Below, piece after piece: positions 1-8,858 of a stretch of 64,000 bases of DNA. Numbering within the stretch: position 1 is the stretch's first letter; every line of letters begins with the position of its first letter. The notes beneath the pieces are model-generated. The model worked only from the letters and a program-made list of their open reading frames with translations. It ran no database searches and was not told where the DNA came from. This DNA is from Prochlorococcus marinus XMU1412. Its GTDB lineage: Bacteria; Cyanobacteriota; Cyanobacteriia; PCC-6307; Cyanobiaceae. The stretch spans positions 333,267-397,266 of the forward strand of contig NZ_JAAORJ010000002.1 of the NCBI RefSeq assembly GCF_017696315.1, in the 5' to 3' direction. A program made the translations under genes and the position numbers.

Positions 1-536
1 CGCCTGGACTAAGTCCTTTTACAATGAATAAGAGAGCTGAAGATAAACTAAGTTCAAGAAAAACAAAAGTTCCTAACTGGTATTTAGATTTATCTCTTTT
101 AAATAAATATTGGGGTTCTGATCGCGTATACCATCATACTGCACCTGTAAATATGAATTTTGCTATTCGAGAAGGTTTAAGATTAATTGCAAATGAAGGT
201 TTAGAGAATGCTTGGAATAGGCATAATACTAATGCAAAGAAACTTTGGAAAGGTTTAGAAAGTCTAGGAATGGAATTACATGTATCAGAGGATTATCGAT
301 TGCCAACTCTTACAACAGTTAAGATTCCACCTGCAGTTGATGGAGATGGTTTTAGAAATCATCTTTTAAGAAACTTTGGAATAGAAATAGGAAATGGACT
401 TGGAGAATTGTCTGGTAAGGTATGGCGCATAGGATTAATGGGCTTTAACTCAAGTGAGGAGAATGTAGACAGATTATTAAACTTATTTGATACTGAGTTA
501 AAAAAATATGCTATTTTTGAGTCCTCAACTTTTTAA
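1..536 (+). CDS. Alanine/serine--glyoxylate aminotransferase, 3' part only
   Basis: C-terminal part of a class V PLP-dependent aminotransferase that transfers an amino group between alanine or serine and glyoxylate (photorespiratory glycolate metabolism). The frame is open from base 3, so the gene starts before the window; about 177 residues are visible. The segment carries family hallmarks: YHHTAPVNM, the RLPTLTT strand, EIGNGLG, and VWRIGLMG, whose Arg is the substrate-carboxylate ligand in this family. The catalytic Lys lies upstream, out of view. An ATG at 24 is internal, not the start. Cyanobacterial homologues are often mislabelled 'soluble hydrogenase small subunit'. The last 26 bases overlap the convergent tadA gene. 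Family is clear; the preferred amino donor is not. Confidence 0.9.
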   Translation, partial: PGLSPFTMNKRAEDKLSSRKTKVPNWYLDLSLLNKYWGSDRVYHHTAPVNMNFAIREGLRLIANEGLENAWNRHNTNAKKLWKGLESLGMELHVSEDYRLPTLTTVKIPPAVDGDGFRNHLLRNFGIEIGNGLGELSGKVWRIGLMGFNSSEENVDRLLNLFDTELKKYAIFESSTF

Positions 537-1026
537 ACCATAATTGTAAAATTTTACTGCATTCGTCTTCTAAAATACCTCCGACGATTTCCATTTTATG
601 ATGAGAGCTTTTATGCTTTGACAAGTCAATTGAGCCGCCCAATCCACCTCTTTTCTTATCGTAGGCACCAAAAATAACTTTACCCATCCTTGCTTGAATA
701 AGTGCTGATGCACACATAGTACATGGTTCTAAATTTGTTAAGATAATACATTCATTAAATCTCCAGTCATTTTTTATTAGAGATGCCTGCCTTAGTGCCA
801 TAATTTCAGCATGACCTAATGGATCATTATTTATATTTCTCCTGTTAACACCTCTTCCAATACATCTTCCTCTCTCATCTAAAATTATTGAACAGATTGG
901 TAACTCAACTTTTCCAATTTCTTCTGATCTTCTTAAAATAGAGTTCATCCATCTTGAGTATTTTAAAATATTTATTCCTTTATTTTCATCATAATTACTA
1001 TTTACATTTTCAAAAATATACCTCAT
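511..1026 (-). CDS. tadA: tRNA-specific adenosine deaminase TadA
   Basis: Zinc deaminase expected to convert wobble adenosine 34 of tRNA-Arg(ACG) to inosine. The 171-residue protein shows the full cytidine/deoxycytidylate deaminase signature: HAE with His72 (zinc ligand) and Glu74 (proton shuttle), then PCTMC with Cys102 and Cys105. The segment KVIFGAYDKKRGG after the second motif is typical of TadA rather than free-base deaminases. The N-terminus is some ten residues longer than usual before the conserved WM..IL helix at about 26; a later Met27 start is possible. The 3' end overlaps the convergent aminotransferase by 26 bases. It is divergent from the PLP decarboxylase with only 43 bases between, so both promoters must be compact. 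Confidence 0.92.
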   Translation of the reverse strand: MRYIFENVNSNYDENKGINILKYSRWMNSILRRSEEIGKVELPICSIILDERGRCIGRGVNRRNINNDPLGHAEIMALRQASLIKNDWRFNECIILTNLEPCTMCASALIQARMGKVIFGAYDKKRGGLGGSIDLSKHKSSHHKMEIVGGILEDECSKILQLWFKKLRTQK

Positions 1027-1069
1027 TTACCAATATTAAGAATAAACTTATTAATAGATATCTTATCTG

Positions 1070-2455
1070 ATGACTGAAGATTTAATTAATAAAAAAGATA
1101 TATACTTCCCTTCGTATTTAGGGACTAACGATAACTTAATTACTCTCCTAAATAAAACAACTCAAATTCTTTGTGACTGGTTCTCTAAAGCCGATAAATA
1201 TGGTCCATTACCATTTGATGAGAATTTCAAGTGCTTAATGCCTGATGAGGATGGTAATTCTACAGAAGATTTGTTTTCTGATATTCAATCCCTTCTAAAT
1301 AATTCTTTTAATCCAGTTCATCCAGGCTCTTTAGCTCATCTGGATCCCCCACCTTTGATTTTTTCTATTTTAGGCGATTTAATTGCTGCTGGTTTAAATA
1401 ATAATCTTCTTGCTTACGAGTTGTCTCCAAGTATTACTTTGCTTGAGGAATCATTATGCAAATGGTTTGCAAGGAAAATAGGGTTTAATGATTCTTCAGG
1501 AGGCATAGCAGCTAGCGGAGGTACTTTAAGTAATTTGAATGCACTTATAGCAGCTAGACATAATTCTGGATTAGGTTCAGATCCCAATTCTGTATTACTT
1601 GTTAGTGAAGATGCTCATTCCTCTTTCATTAAATGTATAAGAATAATGGGTCTTGATGAAGCAAATCTTATTAGGATTAAAACTGATAATAATGGGAGTA
1701 TTGATATACAAAATCTTAGAAAAACTATAGATAAATGTTTTATTGATAATAAAAAAATATTCGCTATTGTTGCCACTTTAGGGACAACAGTAAGAGGAGC
1801 AATTGATCCTATTAAAGATATAAGTGAAATATGCAAAGAAAGAAATATATGGCTTCATATCGATGGCTCCATTGGAGGCATTTTTGCCATAACTTCTATT
1901 CCAATAGAAGGTTTAAATAATATTAATAAGGCTAATTCCATAACAATAAATCCTCAAAAAATAATTGGTATTACTAAGACATCATCTTTGTTATTGGTTT
2001 CAGAAATGAGTACTTTAGAAAATACATTTTCTACTGGACTTCCTTACCTATCATCTAAAGAAGACATCATAAATAGAGGAGAAATTGGCATACAAGGTTC
2101 TAGACCTGCAGAGGTTATCAAACTGTGGCTTGGGTTACGTTTTTTAGGTCTGAATGGAATAGAAAATATATTAAAATCATCAATTAAAAGAAAAGATTTT
2201 TTTATAAAAAATATTAGTAAAAATAAATTTGATATATATTCAGGTCCTCTGCATATTGTATCATTCTTACCAAATAAACTTGAGCCAAAAGACTCTGATG
2301 AATGGACTCAAACTAAAGTTAATGAACTAATTAACAATAATTTTATGCTTTCTAGACCAAAATTTAAAGGTAAATATTTTTTAAGGGTTGTCATGGGAAA
2401 TTACAATACAAAAGAATCTCATATTGTAGAACTTTTGAGACTTTTAGATGCTTAA
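1070..2455 (+). CDS. PLP-dependent group II amino acid decarboxylase
   Basis: 461-residue fold-type I PLP enzyme of the group II decarboxylase family (glutamate, diaminobutyrate, aromatic amino acid decarboxylases). Visible motifs are SGGT at about 149-152 (phosphate and ring contact), HIDGSIGG at 263-270 holding the PLP-nitrogen Asp265, and NPQK at 294-297, where Lys297 fits the Schiff-base lysine. The usual HVDAA and NPHKW are changed to HIDGS and NPQKI, so the protein is a divergent member and the substrate cannot be read from sequence. Known family activity is removal of the alpha-carboxylate of an amino acid to give an amine. It is followed at once by a small membrane-protein ORF. Confidence 0.85.
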   Translation: MTEDLINKKDIYFPSYLGTNDNLITLLNKTTQILCDWFSKADKYGPLPFDENFKCLMPDEDGNSTEDLFSDIQSLLNNSFNPVHPGSLAHLDPPPLIFSILGDLIAAGLNNNLLAYELSPSITLLEESLCKWFARKIGFNDSSGGIAASGGTLSNLNALIAARHNSGLGSDPNSVLLVSEDAHSSFIKCIRIMGLDEANLIRIKTDNNGSIDIQNLRKTIDKCFIDNKKIFAIVATLGTTVRGAIDPIKDISEICKERNIWLHIDGSIGGIFAITSIPIEGLNNINKANSITINPQKIIGITKTSSLLLVSEMSTLENTFSTGLPYLSSKEDIINRGEIGIQGSRPAEVIKLWLGLRFLGLNGIENILKSSIKRKDFFIKNISKNKFDIYSGPLHIVSFLPNKLEPKDSDEWTQTKVNELINNNFMLSRPKFKGKYFLRVVMGNYNTKESHIVELLRLLDA

Positions 2456-2458
2456 CTA

Positions 2459-2596
2459 ATGAATATGGGTAGACAAAAAATTATTGCAATAGTAACAGGG
2501 GTTATATCTATAGCTATTTGTATTGCTTACTTACTATTAATAACTATCTTTGATTTCAGGACTTATCTAAATGATCAATTATCCAATTTTACATAG
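2459..2596 (+). CDS. Small single-span membrane protein (45 aa)
   Basis: Short ORF starting 3 bases after the decarboxylase stop (ATG 2459; a second in-frame ATG at 2465). It encodes 45 residues: a short basic head (MNMGRQK), a hydrophobic stretch of about 24 residues that would span the membrane once, then a polar tail beginning FDFRTYLND. Its last 8 bases overlap the 3' end of the convergent GTPase gene. No family is recognised. The tight spacing to the upstream gene, the clean positive-inside topology and the lack of other reading frames here make it likely real. Confidence 0.6.
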   Translation: MNMGRQKIIAIVTGVISIAICIAYLLLITIFDFRTYLNDQLSNFT

Positions 2597-4088
2597 TAAA
2601 TGGAGGCAAACTTTTATTTGATTGAAAATACTTTTTCATTTCAATTTTTGAAATAGCTTCTTTTAAGAAGTTGTTTAAAATATCCTCTCTCTTACTTATT
2701 CTATAAATCTTATCTACTACTTCTTGAATTCCTCCATCCCCCCAATCTTGGCCATTTTTAAAATATTCAATCAAACTCAGTCCTACTATTCTTATTAACC
2801 AGCCTGCGGTAACTGATTGTATAGATTTAGATAATATTATTTTAGTCAAGCTTGTAGCTAAAGCAGGAGAAATAATGGCGAGACCCCCTTTTAATATTCC
2901 TTGTTTGGCCAATGCGCTTAGCAGAGATGTAGCCAAATCTTTTGCATCTTTTTTTGTAAGCTTTATTTCATATATTTTTGATAATTCCATTATCATTTGT
3001 AGGTTTACGGAGGTAGTAGTTAGGAAATCAACGGCTGGTAGTGGATTAACTAGTATTACTCCTCCTGTTATCCACATATATTTATTAATCACTTTATTTG
3101 ACATTAAATATCTTTGTTCTTGAACGAAATTTTTACTTTTAATACCTAACTTATTTGAGCGAAAAAGAATATTATCCGCCAATAATTCTTCACCATTATT
3201 ATCGAGCGTTGCAATTATTTCTCTAAATAAACTTCCTACCTCTGGGACTAAATTTAAAGTATCTGATTTTGTATAGGTAGATTGTTGAGGTACTGCAATT
3301 GTTTGCACAACTGAAATTCTATTTTTTCTAGCGGAAGTTATAGAAATTATATTTTCTTTGATGAGGTTATTTTCATCTCTAGACCTCAAATCACATTTAT
3401 TTAGAACTACTATTATTTTTTTTCCTATTTTCAATAATTCTTTAATTAAATAGTTTTCGTATTTATTTATGTCTTGATCCAAGACAAAAAGAACTAAATC
3501 AGAATTTGATGCTTGTATGATTGTTTCTTTTTCTCTTTGTTCTCCTAATTTAGATGGTTCGAATAAACCAGGAGTATCCACAATATTAATGTTTCTTTTT
3601 AAGATTGGGATGCGAATTTTATAGCTATTAATTTGCTTTGTTGTACCTATTTTTGCTGAAGTTTGTCCTACAATATTTTTCAATAAAGATCTTGCTATAG
3701 ATGTTTTTCCTGAGGAACCTGCTCCAAAAAGAGTAACGTTATAATCTCCTGTTTTTAATTGGGCCTCTAGTTTATTTTTTTGGTAATTTAACAATTCAAC
3801 TTTTACTTTATCATTAATTTTTTTATTAATTTTCTCGACCCCTTCCAAACTTATCTTGGCAGCACCATATGTATTTTTGAATGTAAGTGTATTTTTTTTA
3901 TTTTTGTAAATAACTTTATAAACTATTTTTTTAAAAAGTTTTTTATCAATGTTGTAAAAGATATACATAATTATTATTAAAAATAAAATTGTATAAATAT
4001 TTACTGTTCGTATTAATATCGAAAATAAAATATATAGAAATAAAATAAAAATAATATATTTTATATATTTCAATTTCAAGTAATTCAT
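2589..4088 (-). CDS. Membrane-associated GTPase with DUF697 domain
   Basis: About 499 residues. Two hydrophobic segments sit at the N-terminus (roughly residues 8-50), then an Era/TrmE-like GTPase domain with P-loop GAGSSGKTS (about 122-130), G3 DTPG (171-174) and G4 NKCD (230-233), then a DUF697/YcjF-like hydrophobic C-terminal half containing VNPLPAVD. Homologues are common in cyanobacteria, of unsettled role; the layout suggests GTP-controlled action at a membrane. The ORF stays open 23 codons further upstream, but that would overlap lspA; ATG 4088 lies one base after the lspA stop and is preferred. Probably one transcript with bioY and lspA. Its 3' end overlaps the small ORF at 2459-2596. 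Confidence 0.82.
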   Translation of the reverse strand: MNYLKLKYIKYIIFILFLYILFSILIRTVNIYTILFLIIIMYIFYNIDKKLFKKIVYKVIYKNKKNTLTFKNTYGAAKISLEGVEKINKKINDKVKVELLNYQKNKLEAQLKTGDYNVTLFGAGSSGKTSIARSLLKNIVGQTSAKIGTTKQINSYKIRIPILKRNINIVDTPGLFEPSKLGEQREKETIIQASNSDLVLFVLDQDINKYENYLIKELLKIGKKIIVVLNKCDLRSRDENNLIKENIISITSARKNRISVVQTIAVPQQSTYTKSDTLNLVPEVGSLFREIIATLDNNGEELLADNILFRSNKLGIKSKNFVQEQRYLMSNKVINKYMWITGGVILVNPLPAVDFLTTTSVNLQMIMELSKIYEIKLTKKDAKDLATSLLSALAKQGILKGGLAIISPALATSLTKIILSKSIQSVTAGWLIRIVGLSLIEYFKNGQDWGDGGIQEVVDKIYRISKREDILNNFLKEAISKIEMKKYFQSNKSLPPFTM

Positions 4089-4089
4089 A

Positions 4090-4548
4090 TTATTGTTTGT
4101 TTTTAAAAATTCTATACAGTAAAAATATAAACCCAAGATTAATAGATATATCAGCAATATTAAATACCGGAAAATTTATAAAATTTAAATTTATAAAATC
4201 AATTACAAAACCTTTTAAAATTCTATCTATTCCATTACCAATAGTTCCTCCTAGAATAAAGCTATAAGAGGTAATGTCAATTTTGTTTAAAGTATTTTTC
4301 CTTAATATTAAATAAATAAGTAATATTGAAAAAATAATACTTATTAAAGATAAAAATATTCTATTACCACTAAATATGTTAAATGCTGCTCCGTAATTTT
4401 TAACAAAGTCTAATCTAAATAAAAGAAAATCTTTATTTAAAAATTTTTTATAATTATAAAAAATTAAATATTTTGTATATTGATCTATTAAAATAATAAA
4501 AATACTTAAGGATAAATAATATAACTTTGTTTGTATCTTAGTAATCAT
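4090..4548 (-). CDS. lspA: Lipoprotein signal peptidase
   Basis: Signal peptidase II, which cuts the signal peptide from diacylated prolipoproteins in the plasma membrane. The 152-residue protein is of usual length and has four predicted membrane spans. Conserved motifs: DQYTK (22-26), VKNYGAAFNI (about 49-58), GNGIDRI (104-110), VIDFI (115-119, catalytic Asp117) and FNIAD (129-133, catalytic Asp133). The start ATG shares one base with the bioY stop (TAATG), so translation is probably coupled. A likely substrate in this window is the LptC-like lipoprotein at 57.3 kb. Confidence 0.93.
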   Translation of the reverse strand: MITKIQTKLYYLSLSIFIILIDQYTKYLIFYNYKKFLNKDFLLFRLDFVKNYGAAFNIFSGNRIFLSLISIIFSILLIYLILRKNTLNKIDITSYSFILGGTIGNGIDRILKGFVIDFINLNFINFPVFNIADISINLGFIFLLYRIFKNKQ

Positions 4549-5117
4549 TATTTGCTATGTTTTAAACTTTTGATAGGTTTAATAAGTAGTAATAATGGAA
4601 TAAGCGTTAAAAAATGATATCCAATTTTACCTACAGAGTATTTCCCTAAATTATATAAAAATATATTAAATTGACTGTAAAATATAACTTGTAAAAGATG
4701 GTAAAATATTCCAGTCATATGCATAGCACATATTGCTATAAATCCCTTTTTTAAAAAGTTACCAACATTTATTTTATTTGTTGTATTTAAATTATCAATT
4801 ATTTTGATTAATGGATATAAACCTAATAAATAACCAAAATTTGGAGTGAGTAAATATCCTATTGAGCCTCCTTGATGAAAGACTGGGGCTATAAATAACC
4901 CTAAAATTATATATATAGAAAATGCCCTGAAAACTACTTTTTTATGAAATATAAGTGTTAGTAAAATTGTAGTTGGAATTTGCCATGTGATAGGCATCTC
5001 AAAACTATTATTAGATTCATCGACAAATGGTAGTGGAATATAAACAGGTAGCATTGATGATATTACTAGTGATTGAAGACTCACCAGTATCTCAATTAAT
5101 TTATAAAAATTGAGCAT
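4548..5117 (-). CDS. bioY: BioY-family biotin transporter substrate-binding (S) component
   Basis: 189 residues, almost wholly hydrophobic with about six membrane spans, as expected for the S component of an ECF-type vitamin transporter. The segment PVFHQGG...LLTPNFGYLLGL matches the BioY signature (PVF.GGxxG...GPTGGYLLG). It shares its stop with the start of lspA and sits only 15 bases downstream of the permease gene. No ECF ATPase or T component is nearby; BioY proteins can work alone or with shared energising units encoded elsewhere. Assignment rests on this motif and topology, so substrate is inferred. Confidence 0.72.
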   Translation of the reverse strand: MLNFYKLIEILVSLQSLVISSMLPVYIPLPFVDESNNSFEMPITWQIPTTILLTLIFHKKVVFRAFSIYIILGLFIAPVFHQGGSIGYLLTPNFGYLLGLYPLIKIIDNLNTTNKINVGNFLKKGFIAICAMHMTGIFYHLLQVIFYSQFNIFLYNLGKYSVGKIGYHFLTLIPLLLLIKPIKSLKHSK

Positions 5118-5132
5118 TATTATAAATTTTAT

Positions 5133-6365
5133 TTATAAACTTCTCAAGGCAACAATGGGATCTAGTTTAGAAGCTCTTTTTGCAGGTAAAACTCCAAAGA
5201 TTAAACCAATTGATCCTGAAATGATCATGGTGGATAAAGTTGTTGATAATCCTACAGATGCAGGAAGGGGAGTTATCAAAGACAAAATAAAAACACCTGA
5301 TAATCCTGTTGTTGTTCCTATTAATCCTCCAATTGTAGATAAAATCAATGCCTCAATTAAAAATTGAATTAATATATCTGACTGTTTAGCTCCTATTGCT
5401 TTTCTAAGACCAATCTCTTCAGTCCTTTCACTAACGGAAACTAGCATAATATTCATGATTCCTATTCCTCCAACAACTAAAGATACTGCCCCAATACCCG
5501 CCAATAAAAAAGTTAACCCACTTGTTATGTTGGTAACTATATTCAATGCATCTTCTTGCGATCTAACTGCAAAGTCATCATCTCTTATTATTTTATGTCT
5601 TTGCCTTAATAAGTTTGTAATTTGGAATTTTGCGGCACTAGTTGTATTTTTATTTATCGCTTCCACACTAATAAAGCTTAAACTTACACCATAAGTAGGG
5701 TCCTTCCCAGTAATTCTATTTACCATAGTGGTTAATGGTATATAAGCATTTTTGTCTTGATTACTTCCAAATACAGCACCTTTTGGTTTTAATATTCCGA
5801 TAATTTCATAAGTATGATCTTTAATTCTGATTTTTTCTCCAAGTGAAGAATTTTTATCTTTGAAAAATTCGTCTTTAAGATCAGGACCTATTACAACATA
5901 ACTTCTTGCACTATTAACATCACTTTTAGATAAAAATCTTCCCTTATCTACTTCAAAGCTTCTTACTTCAAGAAATTCAGGAGTAACACCAGCAATAGAT
6001 ATATTAAGGCTTTTAGAATTTGATTGTACTATCTCGTTAGCAGAGATTTGAGGAGCAACTTTTTTAACTGTGGGGACTTGATTGCTTATTGCTATTGCAT
6101 CTTCTAAAACTAGGTTTTTAGGAAATGAAATACCTCTTCTTCTTGTGTCATTATTTCCAGGAACAATGAATAAAACATTTGCACCTAAATTACTTAATTG
6201 GTTTTTTGCTAATGTTTGAGCACCTCTTCCAAGTCCAACGAGAGTAATAACTGATGCATTTCCTATAATAATCCCAAGCATTGTTAACGAACTTCTCAAT
6301 TTGTTCGAAACTAAGGTTTTTGTGGCCATGCCTAAGGCTTCTTTTATTGAGATATTCCTAGACAT
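5133..6365 (-). CDS. ABC transporter permease, MacB/FtsX type
   Basis: 410-residue permease subunit of a type VII (MacB/LolC/FtsX-like) ABC system. Topology: one N-terminal span (about 27-47), a large periplasmic MacB-PCD domain (about 50-270), and three C-terminal spans with the conserved segment GGIGIMNIMLVSVSERTEEIGLRKAIGAK (first part at about 300). Such proteins move lipids, peptides or drugs out of the membrane by mechanotransmission rather than forming a channel. No ATPase gene is adjacent, so its partner is encoded elsewhere. The first 8 bases overlap the end of pyk, implying co-transcription. Substrate unknown. Confidence 0.88.
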   Translation of the reverse strand: MSRNISIKEALGMATKTLVSNKLRSSLTMLGIIIGNASVITLVGLGRGAQTLAKNQLSNLGANVLFIVPGNNDTRRRGISFPKNLVLEDAIAISNQVPTVKKVAPQISANEIVQSNSKSLNISIAGVTPEFLEVRSFEVDKGRFLSKSDVNSARSYVVIGPDLKDEFFKDKNSSLGEKIRIKDHTYEIIGILKPKGAVFGSNQDKNAYIPLTTMVNRITGKDPTYGVSLSFISVEAINKNTTSAAKFQITNLLRQRHKIIRDDDFAVRSQEDALNIVTNITSGLTFLLAGIGAVSLVVGGIGIMNIMLVSVSERTEEIGLRKAIGAKQSDILIQFLIEALILSTIGGLIGTTTGLSGVFILSLITPLPASVGLSTTLSTMIISGSIGLIFGVLPAKRASKLDPIVALRSL

Positions 6366-8148
6366 ATTTATATTTATCTAATGCATCATCATCTTCAATT
6401 TGACCCATGTATATAACACCTTCATTTAGCTGCAGTGTAATAAGGTCGCCATTGCTAATTTGATGATCATCCATATTTTCTAAATTACAAATTGTAGAAA
6501 TCTTTTTATTATTTTTGTTAAACAAAGCATAAACATCATTTACATTTTGGTTCGTAACAATCCCCGCAATATTTTTACTAAGTGGAATATTTTTCATTAA
6601 TTCTTCCGGAACAAATAATATTTCTCCTGGACAAATTAATGACATGTCTAGATTATTTTTTATTATTCTTGCTTTACCGGTAACACCGATTTCCCCTATT
6701 GAAATTCCCCTTGATACAATTTTTCTTACTAAACCGACTTTTATTAAATCTGTAGAACCACTTATTCCAGTTAATGTGCCTGCAGTTTGAACTACTAAAT
6801 CTCCTTGATTTAGTATCCCCATTTCCTGAGCAATTTGCATAGCCAAACTAAAAGTTTTTGCAGTTCTTTCATCATTTTTAACTACTATGGGAGTAACTCC
6901 CCAAACAAGTTGTAATCTTCTCGCTACGCTCCTCTCTGTAGTAGTTGCCAAGATAGGTGTTGGAGGTCTGAATTTACTTACATTTCTAGCGGTAGAGCCT
7001 GATTTTGTTAAAGGGATTATAGCTCCTGCATCAAGTTGTCTAGCTATATTACTTACTGCTGCACTAATAGCATTTGGGATGGTACTAGGTAAGTGGCTCT
7101 CAATAGCTTTGAGTGGATAATCCCTTTCAATTCTTCTTGCTATAGTCGCCATCGTTTCTACTGCCTCTACAGGATAATCGCCAACTGCAGTTTCATTTGA
7201 AAGCATTACAGCATCTGTCCCATCCAGAATTGCATTTGCAACATCACTAACTTCGGCCCTTGTTGGTCTTGGATTCGAAGCCATAGAGTCAAGCATTTGA
7301 GTCGCTGTAATTATTGGAATACCTAAAGTATTAGCTTTTCTTATTAATTCCTTTTGTAAAAGAGGAACTTCTTCAGCAGGCATTTCTACTCCTAAATCAC
7401 CCCTCGCAACCATAACCCCATCACATAAAGGTAATACTGTATCAATTTGATCAATCGCTTCAAATTTTTCTATTTTTGCGACCACGGGAGTTGAATGCCC
7501 ATTTTTATTTATTAAATCCTTTATCTCGTTTATATCGGATGGATTTCTTACGAAACTTAGGGCAATCCAATCAACCCCTTCAGATAGACCGAATTTTAAA
7601 TCCTCTTTATCTTTTTCTGTTAATGCTTTTACTGATAATTGAACATCTGGAAAATTAACACCTTTATTGTTTGAAAGAACCCCTCCTACAGTTACCATGC
7701 ACTCCAAATTATTAGCTTTTATATCAACTTTATCTACAATCATTTCTATTTTTCCATCATCTAAAAGAATTCTTTTCCCCTTGCTAACTTCTTGAGAAAG
7801 TTTGTCGTAGGTTACATTTGCAATAGTATTTGTACATTCGACTTCATTTGATGTCAGTGTAAATTTATCGCCTTTTTTAACTTTCACTGGCCCATCTTTA
7901 AAACGCCCTAATCGTATTTTAGGTCCTTGAAGATCTTGTAATATTCCAATATCTATATCTAACTTTTTTGATACTTCCCTTATGGTTTTTATTCTCTCAG
8001 CATGATCCTTATGATCTCCATGTGAGAAATTTAATCTGAATGTTGTTACTCCAGCTTTAATTAAATTTGTAATTATCTCTTCAGATTGAGTCGCAGGGCC
8101 AATAGTTGCTACTATTTTTGTTCTTCTTTTTAAATCAATATTCGACAT
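6358..8148 (-). CDS. pyk: Pyruvate kinase
   Basis: Converts phosphoenolpyruvate and ADP to pyruvate and ATP in lower glycolysis. At 596 residues it is longer than the ~470-residue core: the N-terminal barrel has KIVATIGPA, RLNFSHGDH, LQDLQGPKIR, the catalytic-lysine strand VVAKIEKFEA, MVARGDLGVE and the GTDAVMLSNETAVG signature; the C-terminus adds a PEP-utiliser swivelling domain (about 490-570) as in many cyanobacteria and bacilli. It starts 61 bases from the divergent MazG-like gene, and its 3' end overlaps the downstream permease by 8 bases. Confidence 0.96.
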   Translation of the reverse strand: MSNIDLKRRTKIVATIGPATQSEEIITNLIKAGVTTFRLNFSHGDHKDHAERIKTIREVSKKLDIDIGILQDLQGPKIRLGRFKDGPVKVKKGDKFTLTSNEVECTNTIANVTYDKLSQEVSKGKRILLDDGKIEMIVDKVDIKANNLECMVTVGGVLSNNKGVNFPDVQLSVKALTEKDKEDLKFGLSEGVDWIALSFVRNPSDINEIKDLINKNGHSTPVVAKIEKFEAIDQIDTVLPLCDGVMVARGDLGVEMPAEEVPLLQKELIRKANTLGIPIITATQMLDSMASNPRPTRAEVSDVANAILDGTDAVMLSNETAVGDYPVEAVETMATIARRIERDYPLKAIESHLPSTIPNAISAAVSNIARQLDAGAIIPLTKSGSTARNVSKFRPPTPILATTTERSVARRLQLVWGVTPIVVKNDERTAKTFSLAMQIAQEMGILNQGDLVVQTAGTLTGISGSTDLIKVGLVRKIVSRGISIGEIGVTGKARIIKNNLDMSLICPGEILFVPEELMKNIPLSKNIAGIVTNQNVNDVYALFNKNNKKISTICNLENMDDHQISNGDLITLQLNEGVIYMGQIEDDDALDKYKYV

Positions 8149-8209
8149 ATATAGATAATATTGCTAGATATAAATAAATTTACCATACCCAAAGTTAGTT
8201 ATTTAAGTC

Positions 8210-8539
8210 ATGGATTTTAAAACTTATCAGAAAAAAGCTAGAGAAACAGCACAATATCCAGATTTAGGCTCAAATAATATTTATCCAACTCTTGGTTTAG
8301 TTGGAGAGGCTGGAGAGGTGGCAGAAAAAGTGAAAAAGGTTATAAGAGATAAAAATGGAATATTTGATAACGAATCAAAATTAGGTATTAAAAAAGAGTT
8401 AGGAGATGTTTTGTGGTATGTTTCAAATCTTTGTACAGAATTGAATTTCAACTTAGAGGATGTTGCAATACAAAACCTTGAAAAATTAAAATTAAGAGCT
8501 GCTAAAGGGAAGATAAAAGGTTCTGGGGATGATAGATAA
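8210..8539 (+). CDS. MazG-like nucleotide pyrophosphohydrolase
   Basis: Small all-alpha NTP pyrophosphatase-like protein of 109 residues, half of classical MazG. The metal-binding pattern is present: Glu33, Glu36 and Glu39 in VGEAGEVAEK, then Glu63 and Asp66 in KKELGDVLWY. Members hydrolyse nucleoside triphosphates, often damaged or non-canonical ones, to monophosphate and pyrophosphate; related genes also occur in cyanophages. It is monocistronic, between divergent pyk and the convergent YggT gene (2 bases away). Substrate is not readable from sequence. Confidence 0.85.
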   Translation: MDFKTYQKKARETAQYPDLGSNNIYPTLGLVGEAGEVAEKVKKVIRDKNGIFDNESKLGIKKELGDVLWYVSNLCTELNFNLEDVAIQNLEKLKLRAAKGKIKGSGDDR

Positions 8540-8541
8540 AT

Positions 8542-8820
8542 TCAGCTATAACCTAAGCTGGCGTACTGGAGATTTGTAATTAAATTTTGTATAACATTTA
8601 AAAGTAAAAAAGCTAATAAAGAAGAAATATCAAATCCACCTATTGGGGGGATAATACCTCTAAAAATGTTTAAATAAGGATCTGTGATAGAAGTTAATGC
8701 AGATAAAACACCATTACTCCAATCAATACCTGGAAACCATGTGAGTAAAATTCTTATTATCAATATGAAAGAATAAATTGATAAAGTTTGCCCCAGAACC
8801 GCAAAAATCTCAGATAACAT
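8542..8820 (-). CDS. YggT family membrane protein (Ycf19-like)
   Basis: 92-residue membrane protein with two hydrophobic spans (about 5-27 and 65-88) joined by the YggT signature RILLTWFPG...DPYLNIFRGIIPPIGGFDISSLLAF (key residues Trp28, Pro30, Pro48, Arg53). In cyanobacteria and chloroplasts this family is linked to nucleoid or thylakoid organisation and to cytochrome b6 maturation (CCB3 is a related protein). It lies 38 bases downstream of scpB on the same strand, an arrangement consistent with one transcript. Confidence 0.85.
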   Translation of the reverse strand: MLSEIFAVLGQTLSIYSFILIIRILLTWFPGIDWSNGVLSALTSITDPYLNIFRGIIPPIGGFDISSLLAFLLLNVIQNLITNLQYASLGYS

Positions 8821-8858
8821 TATCTTTTCGTAATTTAATATATCCTAACATTTACTTT

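Noticed and set aside
5110-5367. 85-codon rightward frame at the bioY/permease junction
   Set aside because: Antisense to the conserved FtsX-type C-terminus and low-complexity; not a gene.
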